Source: Pseudomonas anguilliseptica (GTDB lineage Bacteria > Pseudomonadota > Gammaproteobacteria > Pseudomonadales > Pseudomonadaceae). From it: a stretch of DNA of 64,000 bases. Of this stretch, positions 56,123-64,000 are shown piece by piece. Each line of letters begins with the position of its first letter. Position 1 is the stretch's first letter. The stretch lies in contig NZ_FNSC01000001.1 of assembly GCF_900105355.1 (NCBI RefSeq), positions 434,001-498,000 of the forward strand. Reading direction: 5' to 3'. Below the pieces are notes generated by a model. That model saw only the letters and a list, made by a program, of their open reading frames with translations, had not been told where the DNA came from and did no database searches. The position numbers and the translations under genes were made by a program.

Positions 56123-59100
56123 CTACTTATTGTTAACCAGACTCGCCTGCGCTTTCCTGACGGCGATGCCCACCCGATTTTCCAAATGTTGATTGAGTTG
56201 CGACAACCGGGCCTGTTTGGCGTGCAATTGATCATTAAGATGTTGGTTTTCTGCCTCTAGCTTGGCAAGACGCCCAAGCGACTCTTGTAGCTGGGCTTGC
56301 ATTTCTGAAGAACGCTGATGGAAGTGCTGGTCTTGCTGATGCTGCGCTTCGATATGGTTTTGCACTTGCTGGGAAAGCGCGTCGCGTTCGGCACTGAGGT
56401 TTTGTAACTGCACAGCGAGGCGGTCAGCTTCAAGGGCGCGCTGAAGCAGCGCATTACGATCAGCACTGAGGTTCTGTACTTGCACCGCCAATTGATCCGC
56501 CTCTTGGACTCGCTGTAGCAGTGTTTCTCGCTCGGCAGTGAAATTCTGCACCTGCACAGCCAGTCGATCCCCCTCGACTGCACGCTGCTGCAGAGCATCA
56601 TGTTCAGCGATCAGGTTCTGCAACTGCACGTCGATCTGATCCGCTTCGGTTGCCCGTTGCAGTAAGGCGTCACGCTCGGCATTGAGGTTCTGCAATTGTA
56701 CGAGCAGATGATCAGCTTCCAATGCCCGCTGCCGAAGTGCATCGCGTTCGACAGTAATGTTCTGCAGTTGCACAGCAAACTGTTCAGCTTCGGCTGCACG
56801 CTGCTGCAAGGCGTCATGCTCGGCACTGAGGTTCTGCAACTGCACGGCGATCTGATCCGCTTCGGTTGCCCGCTGCAGTAAGGTGTCACGTTCGGCATTG
56901 AGGTTCTGCAATTGTACGAGCAGATGATCAGCTTCCAATGCCCGCTGCCGAAGTGCATCGCGTTCGACAGTAATGTTCTGCAGTTGCACAGCAAACTGTT
57001 CAGCTTCGGCTGCACGCTGCTGCAAGGCGTCATGCTCGGCACTGAGGTTCTGCAACTGCACGGCGATCTGATCCGCTTCGGTTGCCCGCTGCAGTAAGGT
57101 GTCACGTTCGGCATTGAGGTTCTGCAATTGTACGAGCAGATGATCAGCTTCCAATGCCCGCTGCCGAAGTGCATCGCGTTCGACAGTAATGTTCTGCAGT
57201 TGCACAGCAAACTGTTCAGCTTCGGCTGCACGCTGCTGCAAGGCGTCATGCTCGGCACTGAGGTTCTGCAACTGCACGGCGATCTGATCCGCTTCGGTTG
57301 CCCGCTGCAGTAAGGTGTCACGTTCGGCATTGAGGTTCTGCAATTGTACGAGCAGATGATCAGCTTCCAATGCCCGCTGCCGAAGTGCATCGCGTTCGAC
57401 AGTAATGTTCTGCAGTTGCACAGCAAACTGTTCAGCTTCGGCTGCACGCTGCTGCAAGGCGTCATGCTCGACACTGAGGTTCTGCAACTGCACGGCGATC
57501 TGATCCGCTTCGGTTGCCCGCTGCAGTAAGGTGTCACGTTCGGCATTGAGGTTCTGCAATTGTACGAGCAGATGATCAGCTTCCAATGCCCGCTGCCGAA
57601 GTGCATCGCGTTCGACAGTAATGTTCTGCAGTTGCACAGCAAACTGTTCAGCTTCGGCTGCACGCTGCTGCAAGGCGTCATGCTCGACACTGAGGTTCTG
57701 CAACTGCACGGCGATCTGATCCGCTTCGGTTGCCCGCTGCAGTAAGGTGTCACGTTCGGCATTGAGGTTCTGCAATTGTACGAGCAGATGATCAGCTTCC
57801 AATGCCCGCTGCCGAAGTGCATCGCGTTCGACAGTAATGTTCTGCAGTTGCACAGCAAACTGTTCAGCTTCGGCTGCACGCTGCTGCAAGGCGTCATGCT
57901 CGACACTGAGGTTCTGCAACTGCACGGCGATCTGATCCGCTTCGGTTGCCCGCTGCAGTAAGGTGTCACGTTCGGCATTGAGGTTCTGCAATTGTACGAG
58001 CAGATGATCAGCTTCCAATGCCCACTGCCGAAGTGCATCGCGTTCGACAGTAATGTTCTGCAGTTGCACAGCAAACTGTTCAGCTTCGGCTGCACGCTGC
58101 TGCAAGGCGTCATGCTCGACACTGAGGTTCTGTATCTGCACCCGCAACTGGTTCAGTTCGGCGGCTTGAGCTTCGCTGTGTTCGTCCGCCGAGCAGCTCT
58201 TCAATGCGTTGTCGAAGCAGGCTTGCAGGCCCAAGAGCACCTGCGCCTGCGTGGGCATAACAGCGGTCTCGCAGGAATTCAGGGTCGCCGGATCGAACCA
58301 GAGGGTCTGGGTGACCTGCACGTAAAAAGGCTGCGGAGTGTCACTCAGTTGCAGGTAGCGGCAGGCGTTGTCGTCACCAGCAACCCAAAGAACGTCGGGT
58401 GCCTGGCCGAGTTGCACGCTGGCGAATGGCTCGTCATTGGCACAGGAGGCCAGCACGCCATAGTAGCCCGCCACTGGCTCACGGGGCAGTTGATGCGTAC
58501 TGTGGGCCTGACCGTCTTCCAGCACGCAGCCATCGAACAGAGTACCGATGCTGTCTTCGAGCAACAGTTGCAGTGCGCCCTGGCTACCGGGTTGACGGCT
58601 GACGCGCAGGGTGGGGGCGGATTCAAACAGCGGAAACTGCAGGCGCCAGAGGCCACCGACGCAGGCTACCCGATGTGCAACCTGGCAAAACGGGTGCAAA
58701 GCGGCGGCCGGGGCGTATTCGAAATCAACTCTGGACGCGGGCTGCGAACTCGCTTCGGCCAAGCGCGGCGTCGGCAGCGTGAGTGCGGCGTCGGCGCGCT
58801 GGAAAATCACCAGAATCTCACTGTGGCTGCGACAATAACGTTGCTCGGCCAGCACGGGGTACAGCTGTTTAGCCAAGGCCTGGGCCAGCAGCGATTGCAG
58901 TGGTTGCTCGGGCGCCGCTGCTTGGCCGCCGCTGCCGCAGTGCGGACAGATTGCCAGCTCCCAACCAGACCATTCGCCCAAGGCGCTGCGGCGCAAGTGG
59001 GTCTCAGGCGGCAACATGGCACTCCAAGGTTCCCCCGCCAATATCGTGGCCCGCACCTGCCAGCCGGCGGGCGCCCGACGATGCAGATCGGCGATATCGT

Positions 59101-59575
59101 AGCGGCGCTGGTGCCAGTTGACGTGGTAGCTATTGCCGCAGTCGGCACAACGAGCGGTGGCATCCAGAAGCTCTTCGCGAAACGGCACGGCCACCATCAC
59201 CGCTTTGCCGGCAACGCGAAACAGCTCGCTCCAGGCCGCATTTTCTTCGGCGGCGGGCATGTGCTCCAGGGTATCGGTGCTCATCACCAGATCAAACGCA
59301 GCTTGGGGAAACGGCAGTGCCTGGGCATCGCCCAAGACGCTGTCGAATGGCAGGCGCGAGAGCGCTTCGGCGCTTGAATCGAGACCGACGATTTTCAGCG
59401 CACCGGGGGCGGCCAGGCGCGAGGTCAGCTTGCCGTCGCCGCAACCGACATCCAGCACCGAGCCAATGCCGGCCGGCCAAAAGTCTCGAATGGCTTGCAC
59501 CAGATTAAGCTGGCCGAGCTGCAACTCCTGATCCCAGACCTGGGCCTCGCCATACAAGCGTGTGTCCTGGCTCAC
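56123..59575 (-). CDS. SAM-dependent methyltransferase fused to a long repeated coiled coil (WbdD-like chain terminator/ruler)
   Basis: A 1150-residue protein. Residues 1-~260: class I methyltransferase with SAM motif VLDVGCGDG (40-48), plus two CxxC pairs (C143/C146, C210/C213). ~260-470: a domain I do not recognise; no kinase motifs. ~480-1060: coiled coil of 24-residue units (VQLQNLNAERDTLLQRATEA type) arranged as seven 72-residue super-repeats and a diverged end. C-terminus basic and amphipathic (VGIAVRKAQASLV). Start GTG 59575 overlaps the wzt stop (GTGA), with GGGAG 8 bases upstream. By analogy with WbdD it may cap the glycan with methyl and set its length. Confidence 0.8.
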   Translation of the reverse strand: MSQDTRLYGEAQVWDQELQLGQLNLVQAIRDFWPAGIGSVLDVGCGDGKLTSRLAAPGALKIVGLDSSAEALSRLPFDSVLGDAQALPFPQAAFDLVMSTDTLEHMPAAEENAAWSELFRVAGKAVMVAVPFREELLDATARCADCGNSYHVNWHQRRYDIADLHRRAPAGWQVRATILAGEPWSAMLPPETHLRRSALGEWSGWELAICPHCGSGGQAAAPEQPLQSLLAQALAKQLYPVLAEQRYCRSHSEILVIFQRADAALTLPTPRLAEASSQPASRVDFEYAPAAALHPFCQVAHRVACVGGLWRLQFPLFESAPTLRVSRQPGSQGALQLLLEDSIGTLFDGCVLEDGQAHSTHQLPREPVAGYYGVLASCANDEPFASVQLGQAPDVLWVAGDDNACRYLQLSDTPQPFYVQVTQTLWFDPATLNSCETAVMPTQAQVLLGLQACFDNALKSCSADEHSEAQAAELNQLRVQIQNLSVEHDALQQRAAEAEQFAVQLQNITVERDALRQWALEADHLLVQLQNLNAERDTLLQRATEADQIAVQLQNLSVEHDALQQRAAEAEQFAVQLQNITVERDALRQRALEADHLLVQLQNLNAERDTLLQRATEADQIAVQLQNLSVEHDALQQRAAEAEQFAVQLQNITVERDALRQRALEADHLLVQLQNLNAERDTLLQRATEADQIAVQLQNLSVEHDALQQRAAEAEQFAVQLQNITVERDALRQRALEADHLLVQLQNLNAERDTLLQRATEADQIAVQLQNLSAEHDALQQRAAEAEQFAVQLQNITVERDALRQRALEADHLLVQLQNLNAERDTLLQRATEADQIAVQLQNLSAEHDALQQRAAEAEQFAVQLQNITVERDALRQRALEADHLLVQLQNLNAERDTLLQRATEADQIAVQLQNLSAEHDALQQRAAEAEQFAVQLQNITVERDALRQRALEADHLLVQLQNLNAERDALLQRATEADQIDVQLQNLIAEHDALQQRAVEGDRLAVQVQNFTAERETLLQRVQEADQLAVQVQNLSADRNALLQRALEADRLAVQLQNLSAERDALSQQVQNHIEAQHQQDQHFHQRSSEMQAQLQESLGRLAKLEAENQHLNDQLHAKQARLSQLNQHLENRVGIAVRKAQASLVNNK
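56611..58122 (-). repeat. Seven tandem 216-bp coding repeats
   Basis: A 1512-bp array of seven near-identical 216-bp units (shared landmarks at 56707, 56923, 57139, 57355, 57571, 57787 and 58003). Each encodes three 24-residue coiled-coil subunits. Few differences separate units (for example LSAEH or LSVEH, and RQW once), so the array is young or homogenised and likely to vary in copy number. Confidence 0.95.
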
Positions 59576-61347
59576 GGCAGCAACTCCCAATGGGCTGGCT
59601 GATTGACCACGCCAATCTGTACATGGATGCCGGAAGGGGGCAACACTTTCAGTGCGTGGCAGCGGTCATGCAAATCGTAGGAGGACGGCTCTACCGCCGA
59701 TGCCAGGTTCAGCTCGCGGAACAAAGCCACCGACACCAAGTAATCCCCTGGCCCCAGCAATAACGGGGCGAAGTCCACGCGTATGCCGCCTTTGCCTTCC
59801 AGTTGCACAAACCGCTGGCCGCTCAGACTGGCAATTACCTGCATCACGCAGGTGCCGTCAGGCCGGTAGATAGCTACCACGGGGATGGGGTCGAGCACCA
59901 CCTGATCAGCATCGAAGGCGATAACAGCAAAAGCCGGCTCGCCAGTAATCAAAGTGTGACGACGTGTGCCGCCTGCATCAAAAAAACCAAACCCCGTGAT
60001 TCGTACTTCGCCGCTGCCGTAGCGGTCGTCACTACTTAGCTCCTGCAGGTCAGCGAGCAGGTCAGCGCGCAGGTTGCGGCCCAATGTGAACTCGGTTTGC
60101 AACGGAGCCCTGAGGTCGATCCAGGTTTGGCTGTTGTCCGCGGCTATTTCTGCCAGAGTGCAATACACGCCTTGTTCGGGGTCATACTGCTCGAGCAATA
60201 CCGGATGGCTGGGACTGTTGCGCAATTGCAGTTGCACCCAAGCGCCTTCAGGCACACCGTTGGGCCAGGCCAGTTGCAGCGGGGCATGCTGGTATCGCCC
60301 GCCGAAGTCACCGAATGCCCAGCAGTCGGCATTTGTAGACGACGCGACGCGCTGCCAGTTCATGAACTGCGAATCAATAATCAAACACGAGCCACCTACT
60401 TGAGCTCCTGCCATATCGATGCTGCCCAGTTGCCCGCTTGCATCGCCATAGTCGATAGCCCTCACCAGCAGCGGCTGCGTCGGCACCACACCGTCGCGCC
60501 CCATCAGGCGCAGCAGGCTGGTCTGTCCGCCATCTGCGGTCAAGGCACACACCTGCCCGCGGGTTAGCGACATACTTCTAGCTCTCACCCGTCTCTCTTC
60601 TTGCTCGCGGATGCTGGCCAAGTACGCCTTGCTAACGGGTAATAACGGACCGTCCTGACGGATGCAGCCGCCTTCCAGCCAGATACCGCGGTCACAGAGC
60701 ATTTGCACCGAACTGATGTCGTGGGAGACAAACAGAATGGTGGCGCCCTGGCTGGTGAGCGCTTTCATGCGCTGGATGCACTTGCCCAGAAAATACGCAT
60801 CCCCGGCGCCGAGAATCTCGTCGATGATCAGTACTTCGGGGGTAATAGTGGTGGCAACGGCAAAAGCCAGGCGCGCGTACATGCCTGCCGAGTACTCCTT
60901 CACCGGGCGCCGCAAAAAGCTGTCCAGCTCGGTGAAGTCGGCGATTTCTTCGATGCACGCGTCCACCTGCGAAGGCGCAATGCCCTGGTAAGCGAGCGCT
61001 GAGCGGATGTTTTCCAACCCACTGAAGTCCGGGTGAAAGCCGGTTCCTAGGGTCATCAACGCCTGCACCTGACCGTTGACGCGGATCTGCCCGGCGTCAG
61101 CGCGCATCTGCCCAGCGATTAATCGCAGCAGCGTGCTTTTGCCGGCACCGTTGCGACCGATCAGGGCCACTTTTTCGCCACGGGCGATGTTCAGGTTGAT
61201 ATCGGCCAGCGCCTGAAACTGGTCATAGCGCCGCTTCGATACCGGCCAACCCAAGGCATCCAATGCACGCCAGCCGGGATGCTGGAAGCGACGGAAAGTC
61301 TTGCTGACACCGGTAAGGGAAATCGCGCAATCGGGCATGGTAGGCAT
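59572..61347 (-). CDS. wzt: Polysaccharide ABC exporter ATPase Wzt with C-terminal carbohydrate-binding domain
   Basis: A 591-residue Wzt-type ATPase. ABC domain (~1-240): Walker A GRNGAGKST (64-72), signature YSAGMYARLAF, Walker B VLIIDEIL, H-loop FVSHD. The C-terminal Wzt_C-like beta domain (~460-570) should bind the capped glycan. An extra ~200-residue region (~250-450) lies between, which is longer than in E. coli O9a Wzt (431 residues in all). It overlaps wzm (TGATG) and the methyltransferase gene (GTGA), fitting a coupled cap-recognition and export unit. Confidence 0.9.
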   Translation of the reverse strand: MPTMPDCAISLTGVSKTFRRFQHPGWRALDALGWPVSKRRYDQFQALADINLNIARGEKVALIGRNGAGKSTLLRLIAGQMRADAGQIRVNGQVQALMTLGTGFHPDFSGLENIRSALAYQGIAPSQVDACIEEIADFTELDSFLRRPVKEYSAGMYARLAFAVATTITPEVLIIDEILGAGDAYFLGKCIQRMKALTSQGATILFVSHDISSVQMLCDRGIWLEGGCIRQDGPLLPVSKAYLASIREQEERRVRARSMSLTRGQVCALTADGGQTSLLRLMGRDGVVPTQPLLVRAIDYGDASGQLGSIDMAGAQVGGSCLIIDSQFMNWQRVASSTNADCWAFGDFGGRYQHAPLQLAWPNGVPEGAWVQLQLRNSPSHPVLLEQYDPEQGVYCTLAEIAADNSQTWIDLRAPLQTEFTLGRNLRADLLADLQELSSDDRYGSGEVRITGFGFFDAGGTRRHTLITGEPAFAVIAFDADQVVLDPIPVVAIYRPDGTCVMQVIASLSGQRFVQLEGKGGIRVDFAPLLLGPGDYLVSVALFRELNLASAVEPSSYDLHDRCHALKVLPPSGIHVQIGVVNQPAHWELLP

Positions 61348-62135
61348 CAGGCGTGGTCAGCAAACAAGGGTTTGAGGCGCAGAATCAATGCTCCCCCAAG
61401 GGAGAACAGCACGCAGGCAAACAGGGCAAACAGGGCAAGTTGCTCCAACGGCACTTCACCGCGCATCAGGCAAGCGCGGTACAGCTCCATCAGCCAGGCC
61501 AATGGGTTGAACAACAGCAAGGCTTTAAGGCCTTCGGGCACCATGTCGGCGGTGTAGCCGATGGGCGAAACCATCATCAGAAACAGCACCAGAATCGGGA
61601 TGGCCTGCTGTAGGTCGCGGAAAAAAACGGTGAGGGTTGCGGTAATCCACACCAGACCGAGCACCATCATAATTTGCAGCAGATAGATCACTGGCACCAG
61701 CAGATGAGTCCAGTGCACACCATGAAAATGCAACACCGCGCCCCACAGCAATAGCATGCCCATACCCATGGTGGTGTGGCCGATAAGCACTTCACGGGCC
61801 ACCACTAACTCGATGGGAAACAGGGTGTTCATCAACAGGTCGCGGTTGGCGACGACACTGGTGGTGCCGGTTCCAAACGCCTCGGCAAAAGCTAGAAACG
61901 GCACCAGGCCACTGAACACCACCAAGATGTAATCCATGGTGCCCAGGCCCGGGATGCGCACTTGCAGGATCTGCACGAACACCAAGCTGTACATGCTCAG
62001 AAACAGCAGTGGATACAGCAGTAGCCACAGCGCACCCAAGGCATTGCCGCTGGTACGTTTCTTCAAGCCTTGCAACACGGTGGCGTAAAGAATGCGCCGG
62101 TGCGTGAGCAAGCTAGTCAGGGCACCCATGTTCAA
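61347..62135 (-). CDS. wzm: Polysaccharide ABC exporter permease Wzm
   Basis: A 262-residue ABC-2-type membrane protein with about six hydrophobic helices. Typical features: LWLLLYPLLFLSMYSLVF, MDYILVVFSGLVPFLAFAEA, and a late segment PIGYTADMVPEGLKALLLFNPLA characteristic of O-antigen and teichoic acid exporters. With Wzt it moves the finished polysaccharide across the inner membrane. Overlaps wecB by 4 bases. Confidence 0.92.
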   Translation of the reverse strand: MNMGALTSLLTHRRILYATVLQGLKKRTSGNALGALWLLLYPLLFLSMYSLVFVQILQVRIPGLGTMDYILVVFSGLVPFLAFAEAFGTGTTSVVANRDLLMNTLFPIELVVAREVLIGHTTMGMGMLLLWGAVLHFHGVHWTHLLVPVIYLLQIMMVLGLVWITATLTVFFRDLQQAIPILVLFLMMVSPIGYTADMVPEGLKALLLFNPLAWLMELYRACLMRGEVPLEQLALFALFACVLFSLGGALILRLKPLFADHA

Positions 62136-63220
62136 CCTTCTTTAAGCAGTTCTTCGAGGATGAGTCGGCTGGCGAAACCCGAGCCATAGGGCGCGCTCAG
62201 GTCATCGGCACGGCCATCGGTAAGGTTTGTGAACGCGCTAATGATCCTTTCATAAGAAGCGCCCACCAGTTGATTCCAGCCCAGCTCGACGGTCTCTACC
62301 CACTCGGTTTCATCGCGCATGGTGATGCATGGCACCCGGTAAAAGAAGGCTTCTTTCTGCACGCCACCGGAGTCGGTGAGAATCACCTTGGCGGCTTGTT
62401 CCAGAGCAACCATATCGAGAAACGCCAACGGCTCGACCACGCTCAGAGGCTCGAGCAGGTGTTCCAGTTCAAAGTCACCAATCAGCTTGCGGGTGCGCGG
62501 GTGCAGCGGCAGCACCACCGGCAGTTCGCGGGCAATGTTGACCAAGGCGCTAAGAATGCTGGTCAGGCGTTCATGCGAGTCGGTGTTCTCGGCGCGGTGA
62601 CAGGTCGCCAGGGCAAAGCCCTTCTCGCTCAGCCCCAGGGTGCTGAGAATTTTGCTATTGCTGCGGGCACGGTCGCGGTAATACAGCGCCACATCGAACA
62701 TCACATCGCCGACGTTATGTACGCCCTGAGTTAGGCCTTCACGCGCCAGGTTCTCTACAGCCAGCGTGGTGGGGCAAAGCAGAAGAGTGGAAACCCGGTC
62801 GGCCAGAATGCGGTTAATCTCCTCGGGCATGCGCATGTTGAACGAGCGAAGACCGGCTTCGACGTGCGCGACTGGGATATGCAGTTTTGCTGCCGCCAGA
62901 GCGCCGGCCAAGGTGGAGTTGGTGTCGCCGTAGATCAGCACCCAGTCAGGCTTCTCGGTCAGAAGAATCTGCTCGATGCCTTCGAGCATGCGCCCGGTCA
63001 TTGCACCGTGGCCGCCACCTGAAATCTCGAGGTTGTATTTGGGTGTGGGAATTTCTAGCTCGTCAAAAAATACCTGAGACATGTTCGGATCGAAGTGCTG
63101 GCCGGTATGAACCATCACCTCTTCCAGCACACCTGGGTGTTTGAGAAATTCCCGGGAGACTGCAGCGGCCTTAATGAACTGCGGTCGCGCCCCGACGATG
63201 GTGACGATTTTTCTGGTCAT
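62132..63220 (-). CDS. wecB: UDP-N-acetylglucosamine 2-epimerase (non-hydrolysing), WbpI-like
   Basis: A 362-residue sugar 2-epimerase. N-terminal KIVTIVGARPQFIKAAAVSR; HTGQHFD; YGDTNSTLAGALAA; HVEAGLRSFNMRMPEEINR; LTDSGGVQKEAFFYRVPCIT. It resembles P. aeruginosa WbpI (diacetamido-glucuronate to mannuronate form) as much as WecB; with a WbpE-like neighbour the WbpI role is plausible. Overlaps both neighbours by 4 bases (ATGA). Confidence 0.92.
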   Translation of the reverse strand: MTRKIVTIVGARPQFIKAAAVSREFLKHPGVLEEVMVHTGQHFDPNMSQVFFDELEIPTPKYNLEISGGGHGAMTGRMLEGIEQILLTEKPDWVLIYGDTNSTLAGALAAAKLHIPVAHVEAGLRSFNMRMPEEINRILADRVSTLLLCPTTLAVENLAREGLTQGVHNVGDVMFDVALYYRDRARSNSKILSTLGLSEKGFALATCHRAENTDSHERLTSILSALVNIARELPVVLPLHPRTRKLIGDFELEHLLEPLSVVEPLAFLDMVALEQAAKVILTDSGGVQKEAFFYRVPCITMRDETEWVETVELGWNQLVGASYERIISAFTNLTDGRADDLSAPYGSGFASRLILEELLKEG

Positions 63221-64000
63221 GCGCGCAGACTCTCCTGCAGGGATTGAATGATTGTGCCTTGTGCCGCTTCATCCAGGTAAGGATGCATCGGCAGACTCAT
63301 CACCCGCTGTGCAATCTCATCGCCCACCGGCAGACAGGCAGCCTCATCCTTCACCGCCGGCTGACGGTTGAGCGGGATAGGGTAATGCACGGCGGTAGGA
63401 ACGCCTGCAGTCTTGAGGCGCTCCTGCACTTGATCACGGCCGGATACCTGTACAGTGTACTGGGCCCAGGCGCTGCGATTATGCGCCTCGATGAAGGGCT
63501 CGGTTATGCCTGCCTCGCCGAGGAGTCGGGCATAACCCTGTGCGACCTGCTCGCGCTGTTTCAGTTCGCGCGGGAAGATCTCTAGCTTGGGCAGCAGGAT
63601 GGCGGCCTGCAGGGTATCTAGGCGGCTGTTCACGCCCACGCGGATGTGATGGTAGCGGCGATCCTGGCCATGCCGCGCGATCTGGCGGATAACTGTAGCC
63701 AGCTCTTCATCATTGGTGAAGATGGCCCCGCCGTCGCCATAGCAGCCCAAAGGCTTGCTTGGGAAAAAGCTAGTGCAAGCGATTGTGCTGAGGCTGCAGG
63801 AACTCCTACCTTTGTAGCTGGCGCCAAAACTCTGGGCGGCATCTTCGATAACCGGGATCCCATGCCGAGCGGCTATGCCGTTGATGGCGTCAAAGTCGGC
63901 GCACTGGCCATACAGCGACACAGGGATGATTGCCTTGGTACGCGGCGAGATGGCCGCCTCGAGCAACTGTGGATCAAGATTGTAGGTGCGCGGATCGACA
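63217..64000 (-). CDS. DegT/DnrJ/EryC1 aminotransferase, WbpE-like (5' part outside window)
   Basis: The C-terminal ~261 residues of a PLP sugar aminotransferase; the frame is open to the right edge, so the start is missing. Seen: PVSLYGQCADFDAIN, VIEDAAQSFGASYKG, TSFFPSKPLGCYGDGGAIFTN (the Lys of FPSKPLG binds PLP), and RHGQDRRYHHIRVGVNSRLD. WbpE puts the 3-amino group on UDP-GlcNAc-3-keto-uronate, which fits the 2-epimerase next to it. Overlaps it by 4 bases. Confidence 0.9.
   Translation of the reverse strand, partial: VDPRTYNLDPQLLEAAISPRTKAIIPVSLYGQCADFDAINGIAARHGIPVIEDAAQSFGASYKGRSSCSLSTIACTSFFPSKPLGCYGDGGAIFTNDEELATVIRQIARHGQDRRYHHIRVGVNSRLDTLQAAILLPKLEIFPRELKQREQVAQGYARLLGEAGITEPFIEAHNRSAWAQYTVQVSGRDQVQERLKTAGVPTAVHYPIPLNRQPAVKDEAACLPVGDEIAQRVMSLPMHPYLDEAAQGTIIQSLQESLRA

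Noticed and set aside
56611..58122. CRISPR-like array
   Set aside because: Units are 216 bp without spacers and stay in one coding frame as coiled coil.
57992..59377. 461-codon plus-strand ORF opposite the methyltransferase/coiled-coil gene, plus six identical 61-codon plus-strand ORFs over the repeats
   Set aside because: They are antisense frames of a GC-rich repetitive gene, without ribosome sites or family features. The minus-strand frame has clear SAM and coiled-coil motifs.

Overview
The window is chromosomal DNA of a Pseudomonas-type gammaproteobacterium. This is shown by the block cbrA-cbrB-crcZ-pcnB-folK-panB-panC-pgi-acs, followed further on by pnp-rpsO-truB-rbfA-infB-nusA-rimP. 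Both blocks keep the order known from Pseudomonas. CbrAB/CrcZ catabolite control is a Pseudomonadaceae trait. I could run no searches, so the species is not assigned.

Layout. 0.2-2 kb: a DUF808 membrane protein and an MscS-type channel. 2.1-8.8 kb (minus): an uncharacterised amidoligase/transglutaminase operon that looks damaged, with an in-frame TAG in the ATP-grasp gene and apparent loss of the catalytic-His segment in the large transglutaminase. 9-11.4 kb (minus): a dihaem cytochrome lipoprotein and a parallel beta-helix lipoprotein. 11.6-24.6 kb (plus): cbrX-cbrA-cbrB, the CrcZ sRNA with a CbrB-type upstream site and sigma-54 promoter, then pcnB, folK, panB, panC (no panD), pgi and acs. 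24.7-33.4 kb: assorted genes, including a secreted protein made only of 13-residue repeats, a DUF748 protein, three tandem DUF2845 proteins, CsbD and a BON protein. 33.4-36.6 kb: an IS66-family element whose right end is present three times in tandem. 36.8-45.8 kb (minus): the pnp/rpsO and rimP-nusA-infB-rbfA-truB translation and RNA-metabolism genes. The rimP leader carries a 77-nt RNA resembling initiator tRNA, with its own promoter and terminator.

46.2-64 kb (minus): a polysaccharide (probably O-antigen) cluster, read from the right edge leftwards with almost every junction overlapping. It encodes a WbpE-like aminotransferase (cut by the window edge), a UDP-GlcNAc 2-epimerase-type enzyme (WecB/WbpI), the ABC exporter Wzm/Wzt, a methyltransferase fused to a very long coiled coil, three glycosyltransferases, an AsnB-type amidotransferase, and a huge secreted protein with two uronate C5-epimerase-like modules and a transglutaminase-like domain. 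A working model is: an amino-uronic-acid sugar is made (WbpE/WbpI type), polymerised by the glycosyltransferases, capped and measured by the coiled-coil methyltransferase (by analogy with E. coli WbdD), recognised by the Wzt C-terminal domain and exported, then modified in the periplasm by the epimerase-like protein. The cluster lies beside a tRNA 3'-end fragment upstream of the rimP promoter, where Pseudomonas normally has tRNA genes and secG, so it may be an inserted or rearranged island.

The two most interesting items are the coiled-coil ruler built from seven near-identical 216-bp units and the secreted double-epimerase/transglutaminase protein. The tRNA-fMet-like leader RNA is the best candidate for an unrecognised RNA.
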